This document shows, in pieces, positions 9,046 through 17,389 of a stretch of DNA of 56,932 bases. A program made the translations under genes and the position numbers. The DNA comes from a virus, in IMG/VR virus record IMGVR_UViG_3300040781_000267, positions 1 to 56,932 of that record, one strand, 5' to 3'. The notes beneath the pieces are model-generated. The model saw only the letters and a program-made list of their open reading frames with translations, ran no database searches and had not been told where the DNA came from. Each line of letters begins with the position of its first letter. The stretch's first letter is position 1.

Positions 9046-10317
9046 TCAGTAAGCTGATGTCTTAAATGCATATGCTGTGCCGGCATCGGCTTCGGCCACT
9101 ACCGTAGCGTTCGGTGCACCGGACATCGAAAATTCACCATTGCCGCTTACCGCTGTTGAAAAGCCTAACCTATCGCCGGTGGCAGAATTACTTCCGACTA
9201 TCTTCGTACCACTATCCCATGCACTACCGGACCATTTAAACAGGTATTCTGCTCCGGTGTCGGAATCTGCGCCTGGGGCTCCCACTACTAATGTATTACC
9301 ATCCGCCGACAACGAAACACTTCTTCCGAATTCCCAGCCGGCGGCGCCATCTGATGCAGTTAATATCGTTTGCTGTGTCCATGCTAATGGGCCACCTGTA
9401 AAAATGTATACTGCACCCTCGTCGGATGATGCACCGGGGGCGCCGATGGCAATTACCGATGCATCGGTATTAGTTGATATAGACTCACCAAACGCAGTGA
9501 ATGCTACCTCTACTGTCGGTCCAAGTATAATATGCGATCCGTATGTTGATCCGGATTTCGTGTACAGATACACAGAACCAGATGTCGTAGTTCCAGTTGG
9601 CTTGCCATTGGGTGCGCCAACTAGCAAATAATCACCGTTACCACTCAAACACACCTCTCGACTAAAGCTAGATCCGCTGGGTGTAAATGCATCCGGATCT
9701 GTCAATATCTGTTCTGTGTCGAATGTAGTTGTTGTTGTATAGTAAACATATGCTCTACCCGTGATAGTTGTTCCTGCATTCTGTCTACCGACCGCAATAT
9801 AATCGCCCGCATCAGTAATACTAACCGACTGACCGAAGTATGCATAATATCCGTAAGATGCATTGTCACTTGCTTCGAGCATTGTTGCCAAGGACCACGT
9901 TGATCCGGATTTTGTATACACATATGCAGCGCCGGTGAATGATACTACTCCGCCGGAGTAGCGTTTGGCTGCAATGACCATAGTGGTGCCGGCATTGTCG
10001 ATGTCGAGTGAATAGCCGAATTGTTCATAATTCATATATGCAGACGGAGTTGATATTGCTGCTACCTCTGACCACGTCGGACCATCGTAAACATACACGG
10101 CACCGTTACGATTAGCGTACGGATCATTTAGCGACGATCTCATAGCTCCGATCACAAGCACTGTATTATCGTCTGTGGACGCCATACTAAATCCAAACTG
10201 GTTGTAATTTTCGTATGGATCCTCTGTTAATATCTGGGCGTCGGGTACGGGAGTATCGCCGTACTTCAAAGTTATAAGTCCGCCAAAGGCTGCGCCGCCT
10301 TTTATTCTCATTGACAT
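9046..10317 (-). CDS. FG-GAP beta-propeller protein, shorter paralogue
   Basis: A 423-residue protein with about six to seven FG-GAP-like repeats (FGRSVSLSADGNTLVVGAPG), enough for one propeller. Its N-terminus MSMRIKGGAAFGGLITLKYG is a divergent form of the shared fibre N-terminus. It lies 12 bp after the 516-residue propeller gene and ends just before the promoter of the 1320-residue one. Probably a virion surface protein; binding target unknown. Confidence 0.7.
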   Translation of the reverse strand: MSMRIKGGAAFGGLITLKYGDTPVPDAQILTEDPYENYNQFGFSMASTDDNTVLVIGAMRSSLNDPYANRNGAVYVYDGPTWSEVAAISTPSAYMNYEQFGYSLDIDNAGTTMVIAAKRYSGGVVSFTGAAYVYTKSGSTWSLATMLEASDNASYGYYAYFGQSVSITDAGDYIAVGRQNAGTTITGRAYVYYTTTTTFDTEQILTDPDAFTPSGSSFSREVCLSGNGDYLLVGAPNGKPTGTTTSGSVYLYTKSGSTYGSHIILGPTVEVAFTAFGESISTNTDASVIAIGAPGASSDEGAVYIFTGGPLAWTQQTILTASDGAAGWEFGRSVSLSADGNTLVVGAPGADSDTGAEYLFKWSGSAWDSGTKIVGSNSATGDRLGFSTAVSGNGEFSMSGAPNATVVAEADAGTAYAFKTSAY

Positions 10318-10328
10318 AATTTATCCTA

Positions 10329-11879
10329 TTAATCCAAGGGGAATATGTATGCTGTGCCAGACTGGGCTCCGACTTGGTTCCATTCTGCTGCGCCGGCCGC
10401 GAGGTAATTACCATCCCCGGATATTGCACATCCGTTTCTAAATTGTCTGTAATTACTGTAACCGCCCATAAGTGTACCAACACGAACCTCCCAGGGCTGG
10501 AATAACTCAGTTGTATAGCCGTTTGTCCACGAGGCTCCTGTCCTCGTCAGAACATACACCGCGCCCACTTCGTCTGTTTCATTAGGTCCGCCGTAATCGT
10601 ACCCCGGATAACCAGCCGACATTGTGATCTTAGACCCGTCGTCGCTGATAGAAACAGACCCGCCAAATATATAATTATCAGGAACAGGCGATGCTGGTGT
10701 TAACACCTGAACTTCCGACCACGTATTCGGAGGGCCTTCCTCGAATACAAACGCGGCGCCTGATTGAAATCCACCGGAATCAAAAAAGTTTGTTGCACCT
10801 ACTACAATTGTAGATGCATCTGAACTACAATCGACCGACTGTCCAAAATAAATATACGGATCATAATTAAACGGATCCGGATCAGTAGCATATAACAAAT
10901 CAACCTGATTCCAAGTCCTAGAACCCGGAAAAGATTCCCTCAGAACACTTGCGTTACCGCTGACTACCTGAGGAACAGAATCGCCTACCCTGGCGCCGAC
11001 TACAATTACTTCGCCATCTGCCGATATTGCAACCGATGACCCAAATTCGTTTCCGGTTCCGTTTGGATCATCAATTTGTACGAAATCGCCCCAGGGCGAG
11101 TTATCACTATGCCATACATAAATTGCGTTTTGCGATGGAGCTCCAGCTACAATTATGTCACCATCGGATGTAAGATCTATCGCATATCCAATATAGACAC
11201 CGTTTCCTGTTTCGGCTTTGGAGTTTAGTATCGCAACCTCTGACCAGGTGTCGCCGCCGCCTTGGAATACCGATATTCTGCCAGTCTGGTCTACAGGTGC
11301 TGGATTACTGAATCCATTAACTGCGCCTGCGATAATAGTAGAGCCATCTGCTGATATCCCAACGGACCACCCAAAATACGAATTATAACCAGTTTGTGTT
11401 ACTTTCTGCTCAGTTTGCCATGTTGTTCCGGTGTATATGTATACTGCTCCGTCGTAACCATCGGCGCCATGTGCGCCCGCTACCATTATCGAACCGTCAC
11501 CGTTGACTGCTACGTTTGCACCGAATGCATTATCGCCAGTCTCGTCAGACGCTGTAAAAATTTGTGCGCCCGGTGGACTAAAGATAATCTCAACATTACT
11601 GCTGTATCCTGTGCCGTCTGTATCTATCGTAACACCAGTTACACTTCCGCCGCTTATGGTCGCTGTTCCTGTGCCGCCGGTACCTGTACTATCTACAAAA
11701 AATACATACGGTGGAAATACATACCCTGTGCCGCCGTCAGTGACTGTTACCCCTGTTATTACACCACCGCTTTCTGTAACTGTTCCTGTGGCTGGGGTCG
11801 GGGGAGATGGTGGTGCTACACCCTGACTTATAATTACCTGTCCTGTTATTATTGAATTTCCTGAAAATGTTACGGGCAT
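10329..11879 (-). CDS. FG-GAP beta-propeller protein with GGxGY-type N-terminal repeats
   Basis: A 516-residue protein. The N-terminus MPVTFSGNSIITGQVIISQG is nearly the same as in the 1320-residue paralogue. Residues about 30-105 hold two copies of a GVITGVTVTDGGTGY module, also found in the plus-strand protein at 23974. The remainder is FG-GAP repeats (AISADGEVIVVGARVG). It lies 4 bp after the upstream virion gene, so the two are cotranscribed. Likely a tail-associated adhesin. Confidence 0.7.
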   Translation of the reverse strand: MPVTFSGNSIITGQVIISQGVAPPSPPTPATGTVTESGGVITGVTVTDGGTGYVFPPYVFFVDSTGTGGTGTATISGGSVTGVTIDTDGTGYSSNVEIIFSPPGAQIFTASDETGDNAFGANVAVNGDGSIMVAGAHGADGYDGAVYIYTGTTWQTEQKVTQTGYNSYFGWSVGISADGSTIIAGAVNGFSNPAPVDQTGRISVFQGGGDTWSEVAILNSKAETGNGVYIGYAIDLTSDGDIIVAGAPSQNAIYVWHSDNSPWGDFVQIDDPNGTGNEFGSSVAISADGEVIVVGARVGDSVPQVVSGNASVLRESFPGSRTWNQVDLLYATDPDPFNYDPYIYFGQSVDCSSDASTIVVGATNFFDSGGFQSGAAFVFEEGPPNTWSEVQVLTPASPVPDNYIFGGSVSISDDGSKITMSAGYPGYDYGGPNETDEVGAVYVLTRTGASWTNGYTTELFQPWEVRVGTLMGGYSNYRQFRNGCAISGDGNYLAAGAAEWNQVGAQSGTAYIFPLD

Positions 11880-11883
11880 ATTA

Positions 11884-12636
11884 TTATCCTACTATAAATC
11901 CATAGCCGTCGCCGGCAGTTATTAAGTTGTACAATTCTAAATCTAATTTTTCGACTTCAGCTGCGGATTCTGCCATTAACTGTTCGCCATTTAACGTAAC
12001 AGTTCCTGTTGGTCCGGGAAATCCGCCGGGATACTTAGATCTTGCTTGACCCAGCATATGTTTGCACAATGCTAATGCGTGAGATCTAACCCAGGGACCG
12101 GTGTACGGGTCTTGCAATACTGCATCCTCACTCTTTGTTGTCCAACAACGAACAATTACATCTTCGTGCGCCATTGGCTTACGAATTAATCTAAGAGTTT
12201 TTGTGCTGTTGTACCATACAAAGTTATACTGGGATGCAAATACCCGTTCGGTGGTCTCTAGAAACTGATTATAAAAATCCCAAGTTGCTAGGCCGCCTGT
12301 CTTGTTAGGTTGAAGAAGATAGATGTTATAGAATGCTGCGTCAACAGGGTCAAAGTTTATACCACCGTTTGTGTAAGCACCGACGCCCCTGCGATACAGG
12401 CGTCTAACTTCTTGAACTTCGTTGGGGAGTGTATATTCTTCTACATCGCGTTCGAGTGCGAGAAAGATATCCTGCTCTTCGAGGGCGCCATCTGACCGTT
12501 GCTTTATTTTATCTAGAGATAACGATATAGCGGCATCATAGTGCTCGGGGTCTAATTCGACGTCGACAAGCTGATCACCTAGTAATAAGCTTATCTGTTT
12601 TATGTACAGTTCGCGGGTAGTAGGGGTTGCGCTCAT
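11884..12636 (-). CDS. virion structural protein, probable neck or connector component
   Basis: A 250-residue soluble protein. Its C-terminal part (SHALALCKHMLGQARSKYPG, then a Gly-Pro turn, LNGEQLMAES and a Glu-rich helix) resembles connector or neck proteins of T4-like marine phages. It has no signal peptide or membrane segment. GGAG before the ATG and a late promoter at 12657-12664 mark it as a late gene that heads the fibre cluster. The exact position in the virion is inferred only. Confidence 0.55.
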   Translation of the reverse strand: MSATPTTRELYIKQISLLLGDQLVDVELDPEHYDAAISLSLDKIKQRSDGALEEQDIFLALERDVEEYTLPNEVQEVRRLYRRGVGAYTNGGINFDPVDAAFYNIYLLQPNKTGGLATWDFYNQFLETTERVFASQYNFVWYNSTKTLRLIRKPMAHEDVIVRCWTTKSEDAVLQDPYTGPWVRSHALALCKHMLGQARSKYPGGFPGPTGTVTLNGEQLMAESAAEVEKLDLELYNLITAGDGYGFIVG

Positions 12637-12656
12637 GATAACTCCAATGTTTCATG

Positions 12657-12664
12657 TATTTATC
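12657..12664 (-). promoter_or_regulatory. late promoter GATAAATA
   Basis: GATAAATAC on the minus strand about 20 bp before the virion gene at 12636. Confidence 0.7.
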
Positions 12665-12690
12665 ACAAGCGACAGGGTTTTGCTACAATA

Positions 12691-13488
12691 TTACGGTGGC
12701 GCGTTCTTGTAGGGGTGGCCAACCGGAAGATCAGCTTCTAGGCCCCATTTCCACGCTAGATATCCCTCTGTCTTCTGTCGATTTGCTGCTGTTGCGTTAG
12801 CTCCGGCTAAAACTACAAACTCATTATAACTGCCGCCGGCAGTTGCACCATAAAATCCGTACGATCCATTGCCCATATACATAGTCTGACTACCGGAGTT
12901 TGCCAAACTAGTAACGCCGGTATTCGATGACGCTAGTTCGCCTTCGAGGTAATACTCTAAATCTGTTCCTGTTCGCTGATACGATGGCATTCTTGTTGCG
13001 GGATCGTTGTTGGGCCAGAGCGCACTGCCGGCGCCAACACTATTATAATATGCTACGCCACCACTGTTGCTCTTACCGAAACACACACCAGCCTGGCTAA
13101 TATTAGTTAGCTGTAATTGACCGTGCCAGTTCTTTGCTGGGTAAAATGTTGTAGCACTAAGCACACCGACCATAACCACATCGCCATTTAACACTTCGGT
13201 GTTTGTAAAAGTACCATCCAACGAACTAACATTACTAAATGTTACTTCGTTATTTGCCGGCACAAACACTGGTGTAGATGATGTTCCACTACGTGGACCA
13301 AAGTTGCGATTGTTTCCGGAGAGATCGTTCCATTCGATTATGGCGCCGCCCGTTGACGGATTGATACTATCTGCGTTAGATGCATCCCACCAGCCTTCGG
13401 TAAATGTATCAGCAGGCGTCCACTCTAATTCGACGCCCAGGCGCATCCTGCCTGCTAAATTAATTCTACCTGAAACCGTTAACCCCAT
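12691..13488 (-). CDS. LamG/concanavalin-like lectin fibre protein
   Basis: A 265-residue protein. The end of the chain (RQKTEGYLAWKWGL, then LPVGHPYKNAPP) is the hallmark of LamG-like domains found in phage and bacterial surface proteins, and the early WWDASNADSI and WNDLSGNNRNF segments fit the same fold. The N-terminus MGLTVSGRINLAGRMRLGVE matches the shared fibre start. It probably binds carbohydrate. GAGG precedes the ATG and a late promoter lies at 13512-13519. Confidence 0.7.
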   Translation of the reverse strand: MGLTVSGRINLAGRMRLGVELEWTPADTFTEGWWDASNADSINPSTGGAIIEWNDLSGNNRNFGPRSGTSSTPVFVPANNEVTFSNVSSLDGTFTNTEVLNGDVVMVGVLSATTFYPAKNWHGQLQLTNISQAGVCFGKSNSGGVAYYNSVGAGSALWPNNDPATRMPSYQRTGTDLEYYLEGELASSNTGVTSLANSGSQTMYMGNGSYGFYGATAGGSYNEFVVLAGANATAANRQKTEGYLAWKWGLEADLPVGHPYKNAPP

Positions 13489-13511
13489 AATAACCTCGCA
13501 AACGTTTCATG

Positions 13512-13519
13512 TATTTATC
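13512..13519 (-). promoter_or_regulatory. late promoter GATAAATA
   Basis: GATAAATAC on the minus strand about 24 bp before the LamG-like gene. Confidence 0.7.
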
Positions 13520-13538
13520 ATAAGCGGCAGGGTTTACA

Positions 13539-13775
13539 TTAGCGCCTGAATCCCCAAGGCGGCACTTCGCTTACGGGGTGCATGCCGTCACGTCTCAGTA
13601 ATTCTAGCAGGAATTCGCCATTGGATACATGTTTCTCACATTTCAGATAACTACCGAACCCATCATCTACGTAATCGTATATAAAATAAATAAACCCGAA
13701 GAATACAAAGTGCCCAGATGTTGTCCGGTGTATAGGTGCCCACAGTTTATAATAATGCCTAATATTAGAGCTCAT
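13539..13775 (-). CDS. hypothetical protein, 78 aa
   Basis: Not recognised. A small protein with an aromatic, hydrophobic centre (FVFFGFIYFIYDYVDD) that could be a buried strand pair or a weak membrane segment. Its ATG overlaps the end of the preceding gene at 13765-13775, a tight operon arrangement that supports it being real. Confidence 0.5.
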   Translation of the reverse strand: MSSNIRHYYKLWAPIHRTTSGHFVFFGFIYFIYDYVDDGFGSYLKCEKHVSNGEFLLELLRRDGMHPVSEVPPWGFRR

Positions 13776-14019
13776 CGGATTTCAAATATACCTTATCGCC
13801 GCGCAAGGTCCGTAATGTAAGTTCTTCTTTGTCGTAAATTCTACCAGGGATAAGAATCCAATCCGATATAACCGACGAGCGCCCGTTAAAAACTTCCACC
13901 TTGCTAATTGTCTTTACATAGTACTGATGCACATAGCGCAGAATAAACCATCGACCGTCTTCTGAACGGCGGCGACACAGTACGAAGCACTTTTCGTACT
14001 TCTCCTCATATATTTCCAT
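13765..14019 (-). CDS. hypothetical protein, 84 aa
   Basis: Not recognised. Basic and rich in Arg, Tyr and Glu, with a beta-rich pattern (VFNGRSSVISDWILIPGRIY). The ATG follows the stop of the upstream 372-residue gene with no gap, and its end overlaps the next gene by 11 bp. Probably translated by coupling. Confidence 0.6.
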   Translation of the reverse strand: MEIYEEKYEKCFVLCRRRSEDGRWFILRYVHQYYVKTISKVEVFNGRSSVISDWILIPGRIYDKEELTLRTLRGDKVYLKSDEL

Positions 14020-15138
14020 TTACTTTACTACTTTTAGGAGTATATGATTTTCGTTTAATCTGCTTTTTAGCTTAGTATCAAGTGTTGCTATATCTGCCAT
14101 AAATGTGCGAAGTGCTACCTTACCAGCTGCTTTGAAGGTCTTGAGCTGCTCCTTGGGCTTACGGAGTGTTTTTTCTGTGGATTCTGACGAAAAATTAAGG
14201 ATAGTTGCGCTTTTAACGCCCAATCCCTGTGCATCAGTAGCAATATAGTGGCCTATCTTACGTGTCTTTGTATTATATACCCACAATTCCTTGGCCCCTA
14301 CAATATCCCGGGGATTAATACTTACTAAGCCCAACGCACCATCTTCTTTCTGAAATTTCAACTTCTCTACAATCTTGTCGATTGACACTACTTTGCTCTT
14401 GCGAGGTTTTCTAGTTGTCTTAGACGACTCGATAAGCATTGTAGCACCAGTAGTAATTGCTGCATAAAACTTCTGCAACCGTTTCATCTGCGTCTTAGTG
14501 TAGGCGTAGCCTTCTTTCAGATCTGGATCATGTCCTGCAATTGCTGCATCGAGCTCTGCAATTTCGCCTTCGTAGAATTTTAGTATCCAACGAGCATGGC
14601 CGGCTTTCAGCTCGTCTTTCAGCATTAGTGCATGTGGATTAATTGCTTCGGGGTCGAACTTTGCGGGGTTTTCTATAAAGGTATCGATGTGTATGTCAAA
14701 CTGCTCTGCGGTCTTTGCCGCCTGCTCACGTAACCTATCCTGGATGTTAACAACCGGTGCAACCTCTTTTACTTCCAGCTCGGTTTTCTTTTGTTTCTTG
14801 TTAGCAGTACCGTCGACGATTATTTTCTCGACCTGTTCCTTTACAAACTTCTCGTAATCCTCAGTAATTTCGCCGCCGTGGTTTAAAATATAGCAAACCT
14901 TCCCAAGAATCACGTAGTAAGCAGAGTCGACATTGTCGACGCAAGTGGTATCTAGCTTGTTGAGTTTAAAATATTTCGTTGTCTCAGCCCGAAGTTTCTT
15001 ATCTGACAATTCATAATGAGCATAATACATTGCCTTTTCAAACTCTCGCTTGAATTGTGTATTGTCTTTCTTGATTTTTGAGAAGTCTGGTTTAACTGAA
15101 CCAGAGGCAATAGAATATTTTGAAGCCTTTCGCGCCAT
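14020..15138 (-). CDS. hypothetical protein, 372 aa
   Basis: A soluble, Lys-rich protein with long helical stretches. The C-terminal third (NFSSESTEKTLRKPKEQLKT) resembles a conserved uncharacterised protein of T4-like phages, but I cannot assign a function. A sigma70 promoter (15168-15196) lies inside a perfect inverted repeat whose near arm carries the AAGGAGA ribosome binding site, so expression appears tied to that promoter. Confidence 0.7.
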   Translation of the reverse strand: MARKASKYSIASGSVKPDFSKIKKDNTQFKREFEKAMYYAHYELSDKKLRAETTKYFKLNKLDTTCVDNVDSAYYVILGKVCYILNHGGEITEDYEKFVKEQVEKIIVDGTANKKQKKTELEVKEVAPVVNIQDRLREQAAKTAEQFDIHIDTFIENPAKFDPEAINPHALMLKDELKAGHARWILKFYEGEIAELDAAIAGHDPDLKEGYAYTKTQMKRLQKFYAAITTGATMLIESSKTTRKPRKSKVVSIDKIVEKLKFQKEDGALGLVSINPRDIVGAKELWVYNTKTRKIGHYIATDAQGLGVKSATILNFSSESTEKTLRKPKEQLKTFKAAGKVALRTFMADIATLDTKLKSRLNENHILLKVVK

Positions 15139-15147
15139 TATTATTTT

Positions 15148-15196
15148 CTCCTTTATGAAGTCTATTTAGTATAAAGGAGATTTTTTATATTGTCAA
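15148..15196 (-). promoter_or_regulatory. sigma70 promoter overlapping an RBS-sequestering hairpin
   Basis: TTGACA (15191-15196) and TATACT (15168-15173) are 17 bp apart. TCTCCTTTAT (15171-15180) pairs perfectly with ATAAAGGAGA (15148-15157), which contains the ribosome binding site. The start point falls between the arms, so only read-through mRNA carries both. Confidence 0.8.
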
Positions 15197-15657
15197 GACT
15201 GATTTAATGTAACCGGATCGTGTCTTCCGAACTGCTGATCTTCGTCTAGATAGTCGAGATGATGCACCCATCCTTCAGCTGGATCATCGAATCCCCATTC
15301 GCGATATTTAGGTCCAGTGATGAACAATGTCCAGACAGGCCCGCTTACAACCTCAAGGCGATGCATTGCAGAACCAGAGCGAAAAGTTATCTTTCCCTTG
15401 GGCCGTATAAATGTTTCAGTTGGGGTGATCTCGCGATATGTTCCAGACAAAATAATAGAACATGATGACCAAGGGTGGTCGTGCAGTGCTCTGTCATCGT
15501 CGCTTGCATTTACACGATGCAGATAGAAGTTTAGAAATCTATTCTTCGGAATAACATACCATCGTCTTAAATAATCTTGCTCGGGATGGATAATAAAATC
15601 CGGTGGACGCTTTGCTGCTATCTTTTTTAATTGTTTTTCTAGAAAGTCTACAAACAT
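15193..15657 (-). CDS. cupin-fold protein
   Basis: A 154-residue protein. Its core (LHDHPWSSCSIILSGTYREI, later AMHRLEVVSGPVWTLFITG) has the spaced histidines and short beta strands of a cupin barrel; His in HDHPW and in MHRL could bind a metal. Similar small cupins are frequent in T4-like phages, without known substrate. GAGG precedes the ATG. It is driven by a consensus sigma70 promoter at 15710-15738. Confidence 0.65.
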   Translation of the reverse strand: MFVDFLEKQLKKIAAKRPPDFIIHPEQDYLRRWYVIPKNRFLNFYLHRVNASDDDRALHDHPWSSCSIILSGTYREITPTETFIRPKGKITFRSGSAMHRLEVVSGPVWTLFITGPKYREWGFDDPAEGWVHHLDYLDEDQQFGRHDPVTLNQS

Positions 15658-15680
15658 AATTACCTCGGAATAATCGTGGT

Positions 15681-15738
15681 AACTCTACATATAATTAGAG
15701 TTCGTTCGTAGTATAACAGAACCGGTGACTGCTGTCAA
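15681..15738 (-). promoter_or_regulatory. sigma70 promoter plus 5' leader hairpin
   Basis: TTGACA (15733-15738) and TATACT (15710-15715) are exactly 17 bp apart. Right after the expected start, AACTCTA and TAGAGTT (15681-15702) form a 7-bp hairpin at the mRNA 5' end, which may stabilise the message or bind a regulator. Confidence 0.8.
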
Positions 15739-15741
15739 CCG

Positions 15742-15921
15742 TTAATATTTAGGGGCGTGTTTCGGCTTACGCTTGTAGTCGTTTTTCTTGTCGCGCTGGA
15801 CGGTAGCTTTATTAAAGGTACGGGCATGTTTTGCAACTGGATTAGTTTCCACTGGATTCTTTTCACCTTTCTTTAAGGTCTTCTTTAAAGCTTTCTTTTC
15901 GATGAGTTCAAATAGTCGCAT
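15742..15921 (-). CDS. small basic phage protein with possible head-targeting N-terminus
   Basis: Translation most likely starts at the ATG at 15921, giving MRLFELIEKKALKKTLKKG and a strongly basic 59-residue chain. A TTG further upstream would add four residues. The MxxFELIE start resembles the short N-terminal targeting sequences by which T4 internal head proteins are packed and then cleaved after hydrophobic-x-Glu. Similar small basic proteins are common in T4-like phages. The role is inferred. Confidence 0.6.
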   Translation of the reverse strand: MRLFELIEKKALKKTLKKGEKNPVETNPVAKHARTFNKATVQRDKKNDYKRKPKHAPKY

Positions 15922-15951
15922 AATATTTCCCAAAATAATAAAAGGGCTCTC

Positions 15952-16023
15952 TCACCCGGTCACACCACAATTGCAGCCAAGGTAGCGAACGTTGGTTTGC
16001 ATGGCAGGTGTCGCCTCGCCCAT
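15952..16023 (-). CDS. very small CxC protein, 23 aa
   Basis: A short frame with ATG at 16021-16023 and TGA at 15952-15954. It reads MGEATPAMQTNVRYLGCNCG followed by VTG. AGGA lies five bases before the ATG and a late promoter about 25 bp upstream, which supports translation. The Cys-Asn-Cys near the end might bind metal. Without homologues this remains a candidate. Confidence 0.45.
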   Translation of the reverse strand: MGEATPAMQTNVRYLGCNCGVTG

Positions 16024-16044
16024 AGCGGTCCTAAGGGCATGTAC

Positions 16045-16644
16045 TTATTTATCTTTTCGGGCCCAACCGCGCTTCTCTATAGCACGGACATTAGGAACAG
16101 TTTTTAACATATCAAGGTAGGGAATAAGTTTAAGCAGCTCGGTATCACCCGGGTCGCCCAGAAAGGGCCGGATTTGAACAAGGTTGCCGTATTGCCTCTG
16201 CAACTTCTCGGGAGTGTCGTCTACTACTATCGTGTGCTCTATCGGAAAACCAAACTTCCTTAGCTTTTTTAAATCTTTTACATATTCGTAAGTAGTGCTA
16301 CCGTATGAATCCATATTCCGATAATCTATTGCCTTTACACATCTGTTCCGCGCATAAGCAAATAATACTTCGCCGTGTTTCGGGTCAGTTATCATCTTTG
16401 CAATAAAATCGTCGACATAATCTTGTGTAGCAGAGGACCAGATACCTACAGTAAAATTCCGAAATGCCCAATGAAGAAATTTATGGACGAACGGGCGTTC
16501 TAGAGCGGGGAACACATCTAGTATACGAAAATCACAATCATCCATATCGCGAATGTACCCGCTTAATTCTGCTCGTTTAATATCATCGGGGTACATTGCA
16601 TGGAACAGGGTCTCGTCTATGTCGAGTACTAAGAGTCTGTCCAT
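16045..16644 (-). CDS. FCP1/NIF-type HAD phosphatase
   Basis: A 199-residue HAD-superfamily phosphatase. The nucleophile motif is D-I-D-E-T-L at residues 7-12. Then follow GIWSSATQDYVDDF and the late motif VVDDTPEKLQRQYGNLVQI, characteristic of the NIF/FCP1 branch that acts on phosphoproteins. It overlaps the end of the cyclic-phosphate receiver gene by 16 bp, so the two are translated together. The substrate in the infected cell is unknown. Confidence 0.8.
   Translation of the reverse strand: MDRLLVLDIDETLFHAMYPDDIKRAELSGYIRDMDDCDFRILDVFPALERPFVHKFLHWAFRNFTVGIWSSATQDYVDDFIAKMITDPKHGEVLFAYARNRCVKAIDYRNMDSYGSTTYEYVKDLKKLRKFGFPIEHTIVVDDTPEKLQRQYGNLVQIRPFLGDPGDTELLKLIPYLDMLKTVPNVRAIEKRGWARKDK
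16046..16053 (-). promoter_or_regulatory. late promoter GATAAATA overlapping a stop codon
   Basis: GATAAATAA overlaps the TAA of the phosphatase gene and precedes the 23-residue CxC gene and the basic head-like gene. Confidence 0.65.
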
Positions 16645-16979
16645 TTCATTTCTTCTATAGTGCTGCCTTGGCGGTCACGATAGGACTGATACCCTGCAAA
16701 AAGTTCTGTAATGTTTTTGACTCCGACAGGATTAGCAGAATGGACGTTATAGTGGAAGCCGTAACGAAAGCGATGTCTACCCTGTTCGTCTTGGTCAATT
16801 AACCACTTAGCAAAGTCGTACCCAGTTTTAGAATCTTCGCCTAGGTCGTGGTCGAAAGAAACATAATCGGGCATTCCGTTCTTTTCGACCCAAGCTACAG
16901 CTTCGTCGTAAGAGCGCACAACATGCCAACGATAGTCGGTGGTCGGAGTACGTAAATCATCGAGATAAAGTCTAGTCAT
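16629..16979 (-). CDS. cyclic-phosphate-processing receiver-like protein
   Basis: Starting at the ATG at 16979, the protein begins MTRLYLDDLRTP and is 116 residues long. It continues with VSFDHDLG and HSANPVGVKNI. This pattern (LDDxRxP, DHDLG, HSANPVG) marks a small receiver-like family proposed to act on 2',3'-cyclic phosphate RNA ends. An upstream in-frame ATG at 16994 overlaps the -10 box and cannot be used from that promoter. The chosen ATG falls at the predicted transcription start with no ribosome binding site, so the mRNA would be leaderless. Confidence 0.7.
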   Translation of the reverse strand: MTRLYLDDLRTPTTDYRWHVVRSYDEAVAWVEKNGMPDYVSFDHDLGEDSKTGYDFAKWLIDQDEQGRHRFRYGFHYNVHSANPVGVKNITELFAGYQSYRDRQGSTIEEMKWTDS

Positions 16980-16985
16980 TTTGAT

Positions 16986-17016
16986 ATTATACAATACCTT
17001 TTCGGTATTGTCAATA
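16986..17016 (-). promoter_or_regulatory. consensus sigma70 promoter with operator-like palindrome, leaderless output
   Basis: TTGACA (17011-17016) and TATAAT (16986-16991) are 17 bp apart. CAATACC and GGTATTG form an inverted repeat in the spacer. The ATG at 16979 lies seven bases after the -10. Confidence 0.8.
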
Positions 17017-17017
17017 C

Positions 17018-17389
17018 TTAGCGAATATTTAATTCTGCTAGTTTGGTTTGGAGTACTCGCAACTCTGCTTGCTCTTTCGGAGTTGGATCAGTTAGTACCA
17101 TTAGAATGTCGCGCCTAACAATCAACGGAAATGCTTTGGCATCCTTCACGTCCTTCCCTAACGCAGTTTGACTCTTTACAACTGTCTGTGCAAGTTCTAA
17201 AAACTTTTCGTCCATATGTTCTTGCTGCTGGATTCTAAGAGTTTTTTCTTGCTCTAATTCTGTTCTTAAAACATAGTGGGAATCGAAGTATGCAATGAAA
17301 CCGGTGAAGGCACTGAATAAGGCAAATAAAGAGCTGGCTATTGCAATTGTTTTCTTTGTAATTGGCTGCTTAGGAGAATCATCCGGCAT
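17018..17389 (-). CDS. single-pass membrane protein, possible inner spanin
   Basis: A 123-residue protein with one N-terminal transmembrane segment (about residues 17-35, ASSLFALFSAFTGFIAYF) and a following heptad-like, charged region (about 40-90). It overlaps the end of a lipoprotein gene by 11 bp. Membrane anchor plus periplasmic coiled coil beside a lipoprotein is the layout of a two-component spanin, although the gene order is the reverse of the usual one. Function unproven. Confidence 0.55.
   Translation of the reverse strand: MPDDSPKQPITKKTIAIASSLFALFSAFTGFIAYFDSHYVLRTELEQEKTLRIQQQEHMDEKFLELAQTVVKSQTALGKDVKDAKAFPLIVRRDILMVLTDPTPKEQAELRVLQTKLAELNIR

Noticed and set aside
16980-16994. 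Upstream ATG of the cyclic-phosphate receiver gene
   Set aside because: It overlaps the TATAAT box, so an mRNA from that promoter would not contain it.
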